NCBI GenBank assembly: GCA_942492055.1
Contig: CALODP010000019.1
Coordinates: 558,001-622,000, forward strand
Length of the DNA stretch: 64,000 bases
Direction: 5' to 3'
Origin: CALODP01 sp942492055
GTDB taxonomy: Bacteria > Bacteroidota > Ignavibacteria > Ignavibacteriales > Melioribacteraceae
The notes below the pieces were generated by a model that was not told the origin of the DNA, ran no database searches, and worked only from the letters and a program-made list of their open reading frames with translations. The position numbers and the translations under genes are program-made. Of this stretch, positions 34,736-43,843 are shown in pieces (position 1 is the stretch's first letter; every line of letters begins with the position of its first letter).

Positions 34736-35167
34736 CTATCCTGCCGATATAGCATTTCGAAGGAAATCCAGGGAAACCCACACGGACGGAGGGAAATTCT
34801 CGAAGAATTCTCTCTCTAGGTTACTTATTATCAAATCATAGCAATTGATTTCACTGACAAAGGCAAATGGAACTCGCGCATAGAGAAATGTGAGAGACTA
34901 CAAAAGTTTCTGTAAGAGCCAAAACAATTTCGAAGATCTCTTTACCGATGTGGATAACTTGTGGATAAGTACGGATATACTTTTGAACAGTTTCGCTACA
35001 ATCCGGAACAATTTCGAAGAGGGAGAGAACTATTTCGTTACGGTTCGGAACAGTTTCAAAGAGGTATTGAACTGTTGCGCTACTCATTTTCCGCGGTGCG
35101 CCGCTCGTCAGAACAGGTGCGCTGCTCGTCGGAACCGGTGCGCTGCTCATTTTCCTCAAGAAAAAGC

Positions 35168-36484
35168 GGTAGTGTCTCAAAAAGTGTGTACATTCGAAAA
35201 TAAGTGAATACTAGTTTTCTAATCTCTCGGCAAATATATCCTTAAATTGATTTAAAATAAAACCCCATCCGGCTATAGGTTTAGTCCAAGCTCTTTCTAC
35301 GTTTCTACATGCCAAATAAACAGCTTTAATGGCAGCTTCATCGGTTGGGAATTGGGTCTTATTCTTTGTGTATTTTCTAATGTTCTTATTTAGATTCTCT
35401 ATAATATTTGTAGTATAAATGAGCTTTCTTATTTCAACGGGATAATCAAAATAGTTCGATAGATTCTCCCAATTTGTAAACCATGAGTTGATTGGCATCC
35501 TATATTTGCTTCCCCATTTCTCTCTTAATTCTTCGAGTGCCTTTTCTCCGGCTTCTTTGTTCGGAGCTTCATAAACATTCTTCAGATCTATAGTAAAAAG
35601 CTTTCTATCCTTATAGGCTACGTATCTTAGTGTGTTGCGTATTTGATGTAGCACACAGACTTGAGTTACGGTTTTTGTGAATGTTTTCTTGATTACATCC
35701 GTAAATCCCTTCAGATTGTCTGTTGAGCTTATTAGGATGTCTTTTACTCCTCTTGATTTTAGGTCTGTTAATACTTCATACCAGTAGGATGAGGATTCTT
35801 CTTTGCTTAGCCATAGGCCTAATACTTCCTTGCGCCCTTCGCTGTTTAAGCCGATGGCTATGTTTATTGTTTTGTCTGCTAATCTGTAGTTCTCTCTTAT
35901 CTTTATATGGAGGGCGTCCATCCAGACGATATAATATAATTTGTCCAGTGGTCTGTTCCTCCATTCTTCTATTTTCGGTAATATTTTATCGGTCATTCTC
36001 GATATCGAGCTTTTATCTATCTTCACCCCATATATGTCTTCTATACTCTCTTGTATGTCTCTTACGCTCATTCCTTTGCTGTACAATAACAGTATCTTTT
36101 CTTCTATCATATCTATTACTTTCTTTCGCTTCGGGACTAGTTTTGGGGTGAAACTCCCATTCCTATCTCGCGGTACTTCTATGCTGTATTCCCCGTTTTT
36201 AGTCTTTACTAGCTTGGCTTTATTGCCGTTCCTACTGTTTTCTTTTCCTTCTTCTTCTCTCTTTTGGTACTTCTCATAGCCCAGATGTTCATCCATTTCT
36301 GCTTCTAACAGAGTTTCTATGGTTTCCTTATATAACTCGTCAAAAAAACTATGTACATCTTTTCCTTTTAGTTCTTTCTTTAGTAATCCTTTCAATTCTT
36401 CTTTATTCCCTTTTTCCATGGTGTCTCCTTTTTTTTGTGCGAATATAGTGTTTTTTTTATTTACACACTTTTTGAGACACTACC
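35168..36484. mobile_element. Complete IS256-family insertion sequence
   Basis: This 1317-bp element has perfect 23-bp terminal inverted repeats beginning GGTAGTGTCTC (35168-35190 and 36462-36484). It is flanked by the 8-bp direct repeat GAAAAAGC (35160-35167 and 36485-36492), a size normal for IS256-family transposition. One full-length transposase fills it on the minus strand. Perfect ends and an unchanged target duplication suggest a recent insertion. It landed inside the 21-bp repeat array. Confidence 0.96.
35211..36419 (-). CDS. IS256-family (Mutator-type) transposase
   Basis: This 402-residue transposase is uninterrupted, with GGAG five bases before its ATG. The family features are present: YIVWMDALHIKIRE with the first catalytic Asp (about residue 165), LISSTDNLKGF with the second Asp, and TTNIIENLNKNIRKYTK with the Glu region. 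Upstream, the conserved KLVPKRKKVIDMIEEKILLLYSKGMS and DIYGVKIDKSSISRMT segments form the N-terminal part. Its length is typical, so the element looks able to move. Confidence 0.96.
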   Translation of the reverse strand: MEKGNKEELKGLLKKELKGKDVHSFFDELYKETIETLLEAEMDEHLGYEKYQKREEEGKENSRNGNKAKLVKTKNGEYSIEVPRDRNGSFTPKLVPKRKKVIDMIEEKILLLYSKGMSVRDIQESIEDIYGVKIDKSSISRMTDKILPKIEEWRNRPLDKLYYIVWMDALHIKIRENYRLADKTINIAIGLNSEGRKEVLGLWLSKEESSSYWYEVLTDLKSRGVKDILISSTDNLKGFTDVIKKTFTKTVTQVCVLHQIRNTLRYVAYKDRKLFTIDLKNVYEAPNKEAGEKALEELREKWGSKYRMPINSWFTNWENLSNYFDYPVEIRKLIYTTNIIENLNKNIRKYTKNKTQFPTDEAAIKAVYLACRNVERAWTKPIAGWGFILNQFKDIFAERLEN

Positions 36485-36793
36485 GAAAAAGCATGTCCGA
36501 ATAGTTCCCGACAGTAACGAAACATGGAAATAGCGCAAAGAAAGAGTTCCGTAACTCATTGAAACAATTCCGGGGATTAACGAAAAGAATAAAAGGCTCA
36601 TCGAAAGGAGGGGAAAGGTCTTCGAAAAGGATAAAGAGCTCATCGAAATGATTCCGGCGAGTATTGCAACGAATTTAATGAGTGGCGCAATTGGGGGGAT
36701 CTCTTTGTAAGTGTTATTAAGAAATAGCCTTTCATTAAAATAGAATAAACCTCGGTTTGGTTTTTCAATTGTTATGTTTAGTTCTTGTATCAT

Positions 36794-37128
36794 TTTAAAA
36801 TATACTGTTTACATTCTTCTTAGGCGTTACATCTTCGTTTTTGGTACCGGATTTACGAAAGAATTCTTTCACAAAGAGAAAAGAGTAGCATCTAGATTCT
36901 CTCCATATTCTAATAGAAATTTTCTACTACATATATTTTAAAACCACTCCGGGATTTTCTAATTGCCTTCATTAGTATTTTTTATCTACCGTATTTCCAT
37001 TCTCTTAGTTATTGTAAAGTTTTTTCACGAATCGATATGCCAGAAAGGGAGAGAGTATTCTCGTCCGGTAAAGTTTGGAAATAGTGATCAATTTATTTAG
37101 ATTGAAAGTCGGAATAATAGGTCTGAAT
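36794..37128. other. AT-rich non-coding stretch before the Rrf2 gene
   Basis: About 335 bases without a supported gene between the end of the repeat locus and the Rrf2 regulator. It contains poly-pyrimidine runs. A short GAGA/TCTC dyad at 37051-37062 might bind the regulator encoded just downstream, but it is too weak to assert. No RNA gene was recognised. Confidence 0.3.
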
Positions 37129-37560
37129 ATGACAGTAATTTTCTCTAAAAAGTGCGAAATAGGTTTACAGGCGGTTCTTTTCTTATCTACTCAGGGAATG
37201 GACAAATTATTTAACGCCCTGGAAGTATCCAAAGAAGTAAAGCAACCGAAGGAATTTGTATCGAAGGTGTTACAGATTCTTACGGCCAGCGGTATTGTTG
37301 GGTCGCGCAAGGGGAAGAATGGCGGATTTTATTTGGCAAAGGATCCATCCGAAATTAAGTTGATAGACATAGTAGAAGCAATTGACGGAATGGATGTTTT
37401 CAACAAATGCGTTTTGGGATTTCCCGGTTGTTCTGCTTCCGCGCCATGTCCGGTTCACAATCAATGGGGCGAGTTACGGGAAAAAGCCATCGCGATGTTG
37501 GGAAAAGAGACCTTGGCCGATCTGCGTGAGAAGTCTATTGAGAAGATTAAATCCCTTTAG
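37129..37560 (+). CDS. Rrf2-family transcriptional regulator with three-cysteine cluster motif
   Basis: This is a winged-helix DNA-binding regulator. I start it at the ATG 37129 (MTVIFSKKCEIGLQAVLFLS), which gives the standard Rrf2 N-terminus and has AGG seven bases upstream. The helix-turn-helix region includes VSKEVKQPKEFVSKVLQILTASGIV followed by the wing SRKGKNGGFYLAK. A C-terminal CVLGFPGCSASAPC holds three cysteines spaced as in Fe-S-binding members (IscR/NsrR-like), so it probably senses iron-sulfur status, NO or redox state. It is convergent with the methyltransferase gene (4-base overlap). Confidence 0.88.
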   Translation: MTVIFSKKCEIGLQAVLFLSTQGMDKLFNALEVSKEVKQPKEFVSKVLQILTASGIVGSRKGKNGGFYLAKDPSEIKLIDIVEAIDGMDVFNKCVLGFPGCSASAPCPVHNQWGELREKAIAMLGKETLADLREKSIEKIKSL

Positions 37561-38297
37561 CTTACTCTTCCAACAATAACAAGATTGTCCGACTCCTCGG
37601 GAATAAATTTTTCCTTTTTCAAATTTCCGTAGAACTCAATCTCCGAAATACTTTCTTTCGGGATAATCCTTTGTAGAAATTCCATAGTATATGGGAAGAG
37701 TGGAGTTGAAATAATTTCCCGCTTCTCCATTGTTGTTTTGTCGAAGCTAAGGATATTAAAAACGATCTGTTCATCAAGGAAATCGTAGAAACGTACAAAT
37801 ATCCTTCCCTCATTGTTCTCGGTAATGTTTACAATCCTCTCTTTCCGAGCTAGAATCTTTTCGTAGTTTATTAGTTGGATAATAAATTGTCCGTTCGGTT
37901 TAAGCAATTGAAAAATATTTTTGAGGGAATCATCTATTTCCTTAGGTGGAATGTTGGGGAGAGTGTTGCCAAGAGAAATTACTAGATCGAAACCGGAATG
38001 ATACATACGAGAAATATCTTTTGCTTTTGCCTTAACGAATTGAATATCAAGCCTGTTGCTTTTAGTTTCTTCAATTCCCTTTGCAAGCATTCCTTCCGAA
38101 GGATCGAACCCTACTACGGAATACCCTAACAGAGCAAGGGCCGAAGAATCGGTACCTGTTCCGCAACCAATATCGGCGGCCCTTTTTTGCTTTTTATCAA
38201 CAAGCTTATGCAATAAAGCTTTCTTAGAATTAATAGCTTTTTCCCTATTGATCATCTGATCGTAGTAAGGTGATATTTTATCATAAAACCGGGGCAT
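37557..38297 (-). CDS. Class I SAM-dependent methyltransferase
   Basis: This 246-residue protein has the Rossmann methyltransferase fold. Motif I is AADIGCGTGTDSSALALLGYSV (residues about 39-60), motif II lies around VVGFDPSEGML, and SGFDLVISLGNTLPNIP corresponds to the post-motif IV strand. The substrate (small molecule or protein) cannot be assigned. It overlaps the end of the convergent Rrf2 gene and follows the ferredoxin-like gene on the same strand with an 18-base gap, so those two may be co-transcribed. Confidence 0.82.
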   Translation of the reverse strand: MPRFYDKISPYYDQMINREKAINSKKALLHKLVDKKQKRAADIGCGTGTDSSALALLGYSVVGFDPSEGMLAKGIEETKSNRLDIQFVKAKAKDISRMYHSGFDLVISLGNTLPNIPPKEIDDSLKNIFQLLKPNGQFIIQLINYEKILARKERIVNITENNEGRIFVRFYDFLDEQIVFNILSFDKTTMEKREIISTPLFPYTMEFLQRIIPKESISEIEFYGNLKKEKFIPEESDNLVIVGRVS

Positions 38298-38315
38298 GTC
38301 AATTCGAATAGTCTG

Positions 38316-39158
38316 CTATGCCAATTCTACTTCTTTTATAATAGTACCATCCATTCCGATCACAACCCCATGTAGGGGAATTCTTCTTTCGGAGAATTCA
38401 ATGGCTTGCTGAACCAATTGCGCCAAACCACCACAGCAAGGAACCTGCATAATTAAAACGGTAATCGATTTCACTTTGGCGTCGTTAATCATTGATACCA
38501 GTTTATCCAGATAGACATTCTTGTTTGTATCAAGTTTCGGGCAGGCAATTGCCAGACTCTTTCCCTTGAGAAAATCTTTATGGAAGTCCGGATAAGAAAA
38601 TCCGCAACAATCGGCAGCCAAAAGAAGATCGGCGTTTCTGTAATATTGGGCTGTTGGTGAAACCAGATGTAATTGTATAGGCCAATGAGTAAGATGAGAT
38701 TGCCGAACGCCCTCTTCCCGGTTATCTTCTTCTACCGTGTCGAAGGAAATCTCTTTACTTCCGGGACATGAATGATATTTATTTTGCGGTTCCATCTCAT
38801 CCGCGGTAATCGGGTTCGGAATATTATGATCTCTCAAATACTCAAGTGCTTGTGCTACATACTCAAATTCCTCGTGGTCTCTTAGATGTTCAAGATGAGC
38901 CTTGATTACATTAGAGCCTCCCTTAACAATGTAATCCATCACCTTCTTTTCATCATATGGTTCAGCCTCTCGCTCTTCTATTGTCATTGCTCCGGTAGGG
39001 CAATGGCCCAGACAAGCCCCGAGTCCGTCGCAAAACAGATCACTGATAAGTCTTGCTTTGCCATCGATTATTTGGAGTGCACCTTCCGCGCATGCGGGGA
39101 CACAATTACCGCACCCGTCACATTTACTTTCATCTATATTTATGATCTTTCTGATCAT
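38316..39158 (-). CDS. 4Fe-4S ferredoxin-type protein with CCG-rich C-terminal domain
   Basis: This 280-residue cytoplasmic redox protein begins with a ferredoxin domain. The first motif CDGCGNCVPAC is a complete 4Fe-4S ligand set. The second, CDGLGACLGHCPTGA, has Leu where one Cys would be. Further cysteines occur in AADCCGFSYPDF, AIACPKLD and VPCCGGLAQL. The overall pattern matches ferredoxin-like proteins common in anaerobes, often near Rrf2 regulators or hybrid-cluster proteins. The electron partner is unknown. The nearby Rrf2 regulator may control it; this is inference from proximity. Confidence 0.82.
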   Translation of the reverse strand: MIRKIINIDESKCDGCGNCVPACAEGALQIIDGKARLISDLFCDGLGACLGHCPTGAMTIEEREAEPYDEKKVMDYIVKGGSNVIKAHLEHLRDHEEFEYVAQALEYLRDHNIPNPITADEMEPQNKYHSCPGSKEISFDTVEEDNREEGVRQSHLTHWPIQLHLVSPTAQYYRNADLLLAADCCGFSYPDFHKDFLKGKSLAIACPKLDTNKNVYLDKLVSMINDAKVKSITVLIMQVPCCGGLAQLVQQAIEFSERRIPLHGVVIGMDGTIIKEVELA

Positions 39159-39290
39159 TGTTCTCTCCGTGAATTATGTTAAACAGATTATATATTCCGA
39201 TTAAAATTAATTGAAAGGAGCCGTACACGCAAGTTATTAATAGATGAACTGAATACTTTTTTTATGAGTAGTTTATTGGAAAGAAAAAAA

Positions 39291-39318
39291 CTCCTCTCGC
39301 CCGAAATGACAAGAGGAG
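39291..39318 (-). terminator. Terminator after the ABC exporter operon (minus strand)
   Basis: CTCCTCT/AGAGGAG forms a 7-bp stem; on the minus strand it is followed by seven T. It lies downstream of the ABC permease stop at 39353 and before the ferredoxin gene. Confidence 0.8.
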
Positions 39319-39352
39319 ATGAATTTATTAATAATCACTAATTTCGTAAGCA

Positions 39353-40621
39353 TTAGTTTTCAAACTTCACCCACTTGATTACTTCACCCCAAGTAGGTTT
39401 TTTCCCTGTTCGCAAAATACCAACTCTATAGATTTTTCCTGCAAGAGGGAAGATGGCTGCAATAGTACCCAAATTAATAATCAAAGAGATAAGAAGTTGC
39501 CAGATTGATAGTTCAGTTAACGCAAGACGTACCGGCATAACCAGTATATTTGCAAAAGGGACATAAGAGGCTACAATCGCGACCGGATTTGTTGGATTCC
39601 TCATCATCGTAAAGGCAATGAAAAAGGGAATCATTATCAACAACATCACAGGCCACATTCCGGACTGAGCTTCTTGAGCGTTATCGAAAATTGCTCCGAT
39701 AGTGGCGTACAATGCCGAAAAAACAATCAATCCGAGGAAGAAGTTAAAAACGATATAGAGTAAGTGACCATAAGTAATATCCATGGTGATTTCCGGTGGC
39801 AAAGCAAACCATGAGGTTGATATTATTGCCAATATCGGGAGCATCCAAATGAACATCTGAACTGTACCGGTAATTGCTGTTCCCAATATTTTTCCGGTCA
39901 TCAATTCCTTACTCTTCACCGAAGAAAGAAGAATCTCAACAATCTTACTGGTCTTTTCTTCCTGAACAGATTGCATAATCATCTGCCCCATCATTAAAAG
40001 ACTAATATAGAGTAAGAATAGGAATACATAGGCCAGTATTATATTTCCGAATCCTTCTTCGGCAATTTCCTCTTTATCGCTAACCTTATAACCGGTAATA
40101 TCAATTCCCTTTCTCGCGAAATTCAGATCCTCTTCGGAAAGTTCTTTTGAAGAAAAATATTCTTCAATAAGAATTTTGTTAATAGTTCCGTCCAGTTTTT
40201 CGGGAATAATTCTGTTGTTAGGAATATTCGAATAGTAAGAAACTTTTTTGTCGGAGAGGGCGCTATTAGGAACAAAAATTATGGCGTTAAGATTTTCACC
40301 CAGCAACCTGGCTCTGTTCTCCTTTACGTAATCTTCAATACCGGTCTCGGAAAGTAAATTATAGGAAAGGATATAATCTCCACTCTTAACGAATTCTTTT
40401 TCCGAGAACTCATTTTGCAGTTTGTCCGATAATTCCTGAGATTCGGTGAGAATTTCCACTTTGGTATTGCTATCTCCTTCGTACATCATCAGAAGGGATT
40501 GAACGCCGATAACACCGAACATGAAAACAGGTAAAAGAATAGTAGAAATAATAAATGCTTTCGACATCATTCTTTCTTTCAATTCTCTCTTGATTATGGC
40601 AAGTGTGCGATAATTAAGCAT
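39353..40621 (-). CDS. ABC-2 type exporter permease, NatB-like
   Basis: This 422-residue membrane protein has one helix near the N-terminus (about 20-42), a large extracytoplasmic domain (about 45-205) and five or six C-terminal helices, the layout of NatB/ABC-2 permeases. The segment MQSVQEEKTSKIVEILLSSVKSKELMTGKILG is the conserved cytoplasmic coupling region between helices. It overlaps the ATPase gene by 8 bases and is its partner. NatAB-type systems export sodium or other solutes; the substrate is not established. Confidence 0.87.
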   Translation of the reverse strand: MLNYRTLAIIKRELKERMMSKAFIISTILLPVFMFGVIGVQSLLMMYEGDSNTKVEILTESQELSDKLQNEFSEKEFVKSGDYILSYNLLSETGIEDYVKENRARLLGENLNAIIFVPNSALSDKKVSYYSNIPNNRIIPEKLDGTINKILIEEYFSSKELSEEDLNFARKGIDITGYKVSDKEEIAEEGFGNIILAYVFLFLLYISLLMMGQMIMQSVQEEKTSKIVEILLSSVKSKELMTGKILGTAITGTVQMFIWMLPILAIISTSWFALPPEITMDITYGHLLYIVFNFFLGLIVFSALYATIGAIFDNAQEAQSGMWPVMLLIMIPFFIAFTMMRNPTNPVAIVASYVPFANILVMPVRLALTELSIWQLLISLIINLGTIAAIFPLAGKIYRVGILRTGKKPTWGEVIKWVKFEN

Positions 40622-41543
40622 TCTGCACCTCCTGTAGCTTTTCTTCTTCGCTACCGGCTAGCTCAAGAAATATTTCATGAAGAGAAATATCGTTGGCGTC
40701 GAATTTCTTGACAACAATCTCGTTATCGAGTAGAACTTTGAGTAATTCTTGAGAATCAATTCCGTCGGACAATCTTATCCCCACTGAGTTTCCGAAATCG
40801 GTTATTTTCTCAACCATAGAATTAGTTTTGAGAAAATCTATCTTTCCTTCGTAAGTAAGAGTAATATTCTTTCGTGAAAATCTTTCCTTTATTTCACTCA
40901 GACTACCATGAAGAATAATACTTCCGGAATCAATCATCGCGATGTGATCGCACATCTTTTCGGCGAAGTCCATCAAATGAGTTGAAAAAATAATAACTTT
41001 TCCTTCTCTTTTCTTTTCGAGAATAATTTCCTTCAAAAGATTTGTATTGATCGGATCTAATCCTGAAAATGGCTCATCCAGAATAATGAATTCCGGATCG
41101 TGAAGGATAGTGGAAATAAATTGTATTTTCTGTTGATTTCCTTTGGAGAGCTCTTCCACTTTATCGTTTTTTCTTTTCTCCAAATCAAATCTTTTTAGAT
41201 ACTCGATCGCTTTCTTTTCTGTCTTCTTGCCTGTTTTCCCTTTAAGCTCAGCAAAGTACATCAAAGTATCAAGAACTTTCATTTTCTTGTATAGGCCACG
41301 TTCTTCGGGAAGATACCCGACTTTGTCTTTGAATTCTTGTCCTACCTTTGTTCCGCGAAGAATAACTTCTCCCGAATCAGGCATATAAATATTCATCATC
41401 ATTCGAATTGTAGTTGTTTTTCCGGCTCCGTTTCTTCCGATTAATCCGAAAATTGCCCCCTCGGGAACAGCGAAAGAAGCGTTGTTTACCGCCTTGATTT
41501 CCCCGAATGATTTTGAAAGATTTTTTACTTCCAAAGCATGCAT
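40614..41543 (-). CDS. ABC transporter ATPase, NatA-like
   Basis: This is a 309-residue ATPase subunit. Walker A GRNGAGKTTTIRM (about 36-48), signature LSKGNQQKIQ, Walker B FIILDEPFSGLDP and the H-loop IFSTHLMDFAE are all intact. A C-terminal domain (about 215-300) typical of NatA/CcmA-like exporters follows. It is the first gene of a two-gene operon with the ABC-2 permease (8-base overlap). Confidence 0.93.
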   Translation of the reverse strand: MHALEVKNLSKSFGEIKAVNNASFAVPEGAIFGLIGRNGAGKTTTIRMMMNIYMPDSGEVILRGTKVGQEFKDKVGYLPEERGLYKKMKVLDTLMYFAELKGKTGKKTEKKAIEYLKRFDLEKRKNDKVEELSKGNQQKIQFISTILHDPEFIILDEPFSGLDPINTNLLKEIILEKKREGKVIIFSTHLMDFAEKMCDHIAMIDSGSIILHGSLSEIKERFSRKNITLTYEGKIDFLKTNSMVEKITDFGNSVGIRLSDGIDSQELLKVLLDNEIVVKKFDANDISLHEIFLELAGSEEEKLQEVQNA

Positions 41544-41571
41544 ATCAAAAACCCTCCTCTAAATAAAAAAG

Positions 41572-41599
41572 AAGCAAGTATGAAGGAACATACTTGCTT
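41572..41599 (-). terminator. Terminator of the M13 peptidase gene
   Basis: AAGCAAGTATG and CATACTTGCTT form a perfect 11-bp stem with a 6-base loop; on the minus strand a T-run follows. It ends transcription from the M13 gene before the ABC ATPase start. Confidence 0.88.
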
Positions 41600-41628
41600 A
41601 GTATCAAACTTGCTTAAAATAAGAATTA

Positions 41629-43671
41629 TTACCAAATTTTAACAATCTTATCTTCATCTCTTCTCATCGGTTCGCCCGACTTAATATCGAATGCCTCAAA
41701 GAAAGGCTTCAAGTTAGTAAGTGGTCCGTTAACTCTGAATTTCCCGGGAGAATGAACATCAGTCTTTACTCTGTTTATCAGCTCTTCGTCTCTCATGTTG
41801 TTTTTCCAAGCTTGAGCCCAACCGAGGAAGAAGCGTTGCGAAGGAGTAAACTCATCAATTTTTTTATTCTCATTAAACTGTTTTGTTTTCATAAAGGCGT
41901 TGTAAGAAACAGTTAACCCACCCAAATCAGCAATGTTTTCTCCTTGGGTCATTGAGCCATCTATCTTGAATGTATCAATCACAACGTATTCGTTAAATTG
42001 CCCAATAATTCCCTGAGCTTTCTTGTTGAATTTTTCGGAATCCTCTTTAGTCCACCATTCCTTGATATTTCCATCTTCATCGTAAAGTCTTCCCTGATCG
42101 TCGAATCCGTGAGTAATTTCGTGTCCGATTATCGCGCCCATTGCTCCATAGTTAATTGCGTCATCAACTTGATAATCATAAAACGGATACTGAAGAATAG
42201 CCGCAGGGAAAGCAATCTCATTATTATTAGGGCTATAATAAGCATTGACAGTTTGCGGAGTCATTGCCCATTTCCATTTTTTTATTGGCTTATTTAGCTC
42301 GGCAATCATTTCATTATGGAGGAAATAATTCGCGCGCATCATATTTTCGATAAATGAATCATCATTTATTTCAAGAGAAGTGTAATCAACCCATTTATCA
42401 GGATAACCGATTTTTACACCGAATTTTCCTAACTTGATAAGAGCTTTCTCTTTTGTCTCATCACTCATCCATGTGTTATTTTTGATACTTTCTCCCATCG
42501 ATTCGAGAAGAGAAGAAACAATTTTCCTTGCCCTTTCCTTTGCTTCGGCCGGGAAGAATTTCTTAACGTATAACTGACCGACAGCCTCACCCAATGCACC
42601 GTTAGTTGCGGCAACAACTCTTTTCCATCTCGGACGAATGGTTTGCGCGCCACTTAGTGTCTTTCCGTAGAAAGCGAAATCAGCTTGCAATAAATCATTA
42701 TTTAAGAATTCAGCAGAGAAATTTATCAAGTTCCACTTCAGATATACTTTCCAGTTTTCTACGGAAAGATTAGTTGCCATTTTGCCGATTTCTTTAATAA
42801 ACTTAGGCTGTGCAACATCAACTACTCCCGGGTCGCCCGCTTTAATCTCTTCAAAATATGTTGCCCAATCAAATCCCGGAGCTTTAGCAATTATTTCGTT
42901 TGTAGTCATTTTGTTGTACGTAGCGTTTGGATCTCGATTCTCATTCATCGTATTCGAAGCCTTAGCTAATCTTGTTTCGAAGTCGATAACTATGTTCGAA
43001 TTATTCTTAGCTACTTCTTCCGTTTCTCCAATCAACTTGAACATCGTTTCAATATGCTTGGAATATGCGGTTCTTATTTCCACGAACTTATCATCCTTAT
43101 TCAGATAATAATCTCTATCAGGAAGTCCCAAACCACCTTGCCACATTCCCGCAATTACAAAATCACTTTGTTTTGAATCGGGAGTAGAATAGAAAAAGAA
43201 AAGAGGAATAGCGGTATGCATTTGCATATGAGCTACTTCTTTTGCTATATCCGTCTCATTGGAAATCAAATCGATTCTTTTAAGTTCTTTTTCAATTGGT
43301 TTTATTCCCTGCTCTTCGATCTTTGCGGAATCCATTCCAACATTATAGAACATACCGATCTTATATCCGACAGTTCCAAGCTTTTGATTCTTCGCATTGG
43401 CGGCTTCCTGGATAATCCCTTTTACATCTTTGCTCGTTTTTTCTCTGATAACATTAAACGTTGTCCACGCACTTTGATCATCCGGGACAGGGTTGTTTTT
43501 TACCCAGTTACCAACTGCGTATTGATAAAAATCAGTACCGGGTTTTACGCTCTTATCCATGTGTGAAAGATCAAAACCTTTTTTTTCTGATTTAGATGAG
43601 CAACCTATTAGTGAAATAAATAATATTGAAAGCACGGATAGTGCAAGAAAGGAGGGAGAGTATTTTTTCAT
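41629..43671 (-). CDS. pepO: M13-family zinc metallopeptidase (neprilysin/PepO-like) lipoprotein
   Basis: This 680-residue extracytoplasmic peptidase is lipidated after a signal ending LIGCSSK. The N-terminal M13 domain (about 40-420) is followed by the catalytic domain with HEITHGFD (zinc ligands and catalytic Glu), ENIADLGGL (third ligand Glu) and the substrate-binding NAYYSPNNNEIAFPAAIL. The end is VKIW, matching the conserved C-terminal Trp of the family. It degrades oligopeptides. The gene is monocistronic. Confidence 0.93.
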   Translation of the reverse strand: MKKYSPSFLALSVLSILFISLIGCSSKSEKKGFDLSHMDKSVKPGTDFYQYAVGNWVKNNPVPDDQSAWTTFNVIREKTSKDVKGIIQEAANAKNQKLGTVGYKIGMFYNVGMDSAKIEEQGIKPIEKELKRIDLISNETDIAKEVAHMQMHTAIPLFFFYSTPDSKQSDFVIAGMWQGGLGLPDRDYYLNKDDKFVEIRTAYSKHIETMFKLIGETEEVAKNNSNIVIDFETRLAKASNTMNENRDPNATYNKMTTNEIIAKAPGFDWATYFEEIKAGDPGVVDVAQPKFIKEIGKMATNLSVENWKVYLKWNLINFSAEFLNNDLLQADFAFYGKTLSGAQTIRPRWKRVVAATNGALGEAVGQLYVKKFFPAEAKERARKIVSSLLESMGESIKNNTWMSDETKEKALIKLGKFGVKIGYPDKWVDYTSLEINDDSFIENMMRANYFLHNEMIAELNKPIKKWKWAMTPQTVNAYYSPNNNEIAFPAAILQYPFYDYQVDDAINYGAMGAIIGHEITHGFDDQGRLYDEDGNIKEWWTKEDSEKFNKKAQGIIGQFNEYVVIDTFKIDGSMTQGENIADLGGLTVSYNAFMKTKQFNENKKIDEFTPSQRFFLGWAQAWKNNMRDEELINRVKTDVHSPGKFRVNGPLTNLKPFFEAFDIKSGEPMRRDEDKIVKIW

Positions 43672-43843
43672 TATACTACCTGTAATTTTTGTTAATCAAT
43701 CTATTCTAATGCAAAGCATACGTAAGACGTTCCGAAAACATATTAGTTCCCATTAAGTAAAAATCGGAAGGGAGAATGTAACAAAAAAATATTCGACTTA
43801 TTTTTCACTTTCTCTTTTAAAGCATCTTCCATATAATGATTTT

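Larger units (their letters stand above)
34859..36690. repeat. Degenerate 21-bp-period repeat array, interrupted by an insertion sequence
   Basis: Left of the element the sequence divides into 21-base units from 34859 (units at 34880, 34901, 34922, ... 35132), many starting GAAC and containing AGTTTC or GCGCTGCTC cores. Right of it the units resume at 36499, 36520, 36541 ... 36667, many with AGTTCC or ATTCCGG cores. The unit split by the element (35153-35159 plus 36485-36498) is exactly 21 bases once one target duplication is removed. About 24 units in all, much more diverged than those at 10424. The first units (34867-34890) are an inverted near-copy of the ACATTTC...ATGCGCGAGTTCCAT unit of the first array. 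Confidence 0.88.
34851..36793 (-). pseudogene. Possible heptapeptide-repeat ORF split by the insertion sequence
   Basis: With the element and one 8-bp duplication removed, the minus strand is open from an ATG at 36793 to a stop at 34851: 103 codons on the right side and 103 (with stop) on the left, joined in frame as ...RTCFF then LRKMSSAPV. The predicted 205-residue product is mostly degenerate 7-residue repeats, for example TVPNRNE IVLSLFE IVPDCSE. The plus-strand frames open in the left part stop just past the junction. A 21-bp array tends to stay open by chance, no ribosome site is seen, and no family is recognised, so coding is uncertain. Confidence 0.3.

Noticed and set aside
34890..35207. 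Plus-strand ORFs of 80 and 105 codons left of the insertion sequence
   Set aside because: They run into the insertion sequence terminus and both stop shortly past the junction when the element is removed; they follow the repeat period only.
35723..36279. Plus-strand ORFs inside the insertion sequence
   Set aside because: They are antisense shadows of the intact transposase.
36794..37128. tRNA or small RNA gene in the gap before the Rrf2 regulator
   Set aside because: No cloverleaf-like pairing or T-loop motif was found; only AT-rich runs and weak dyads are present.
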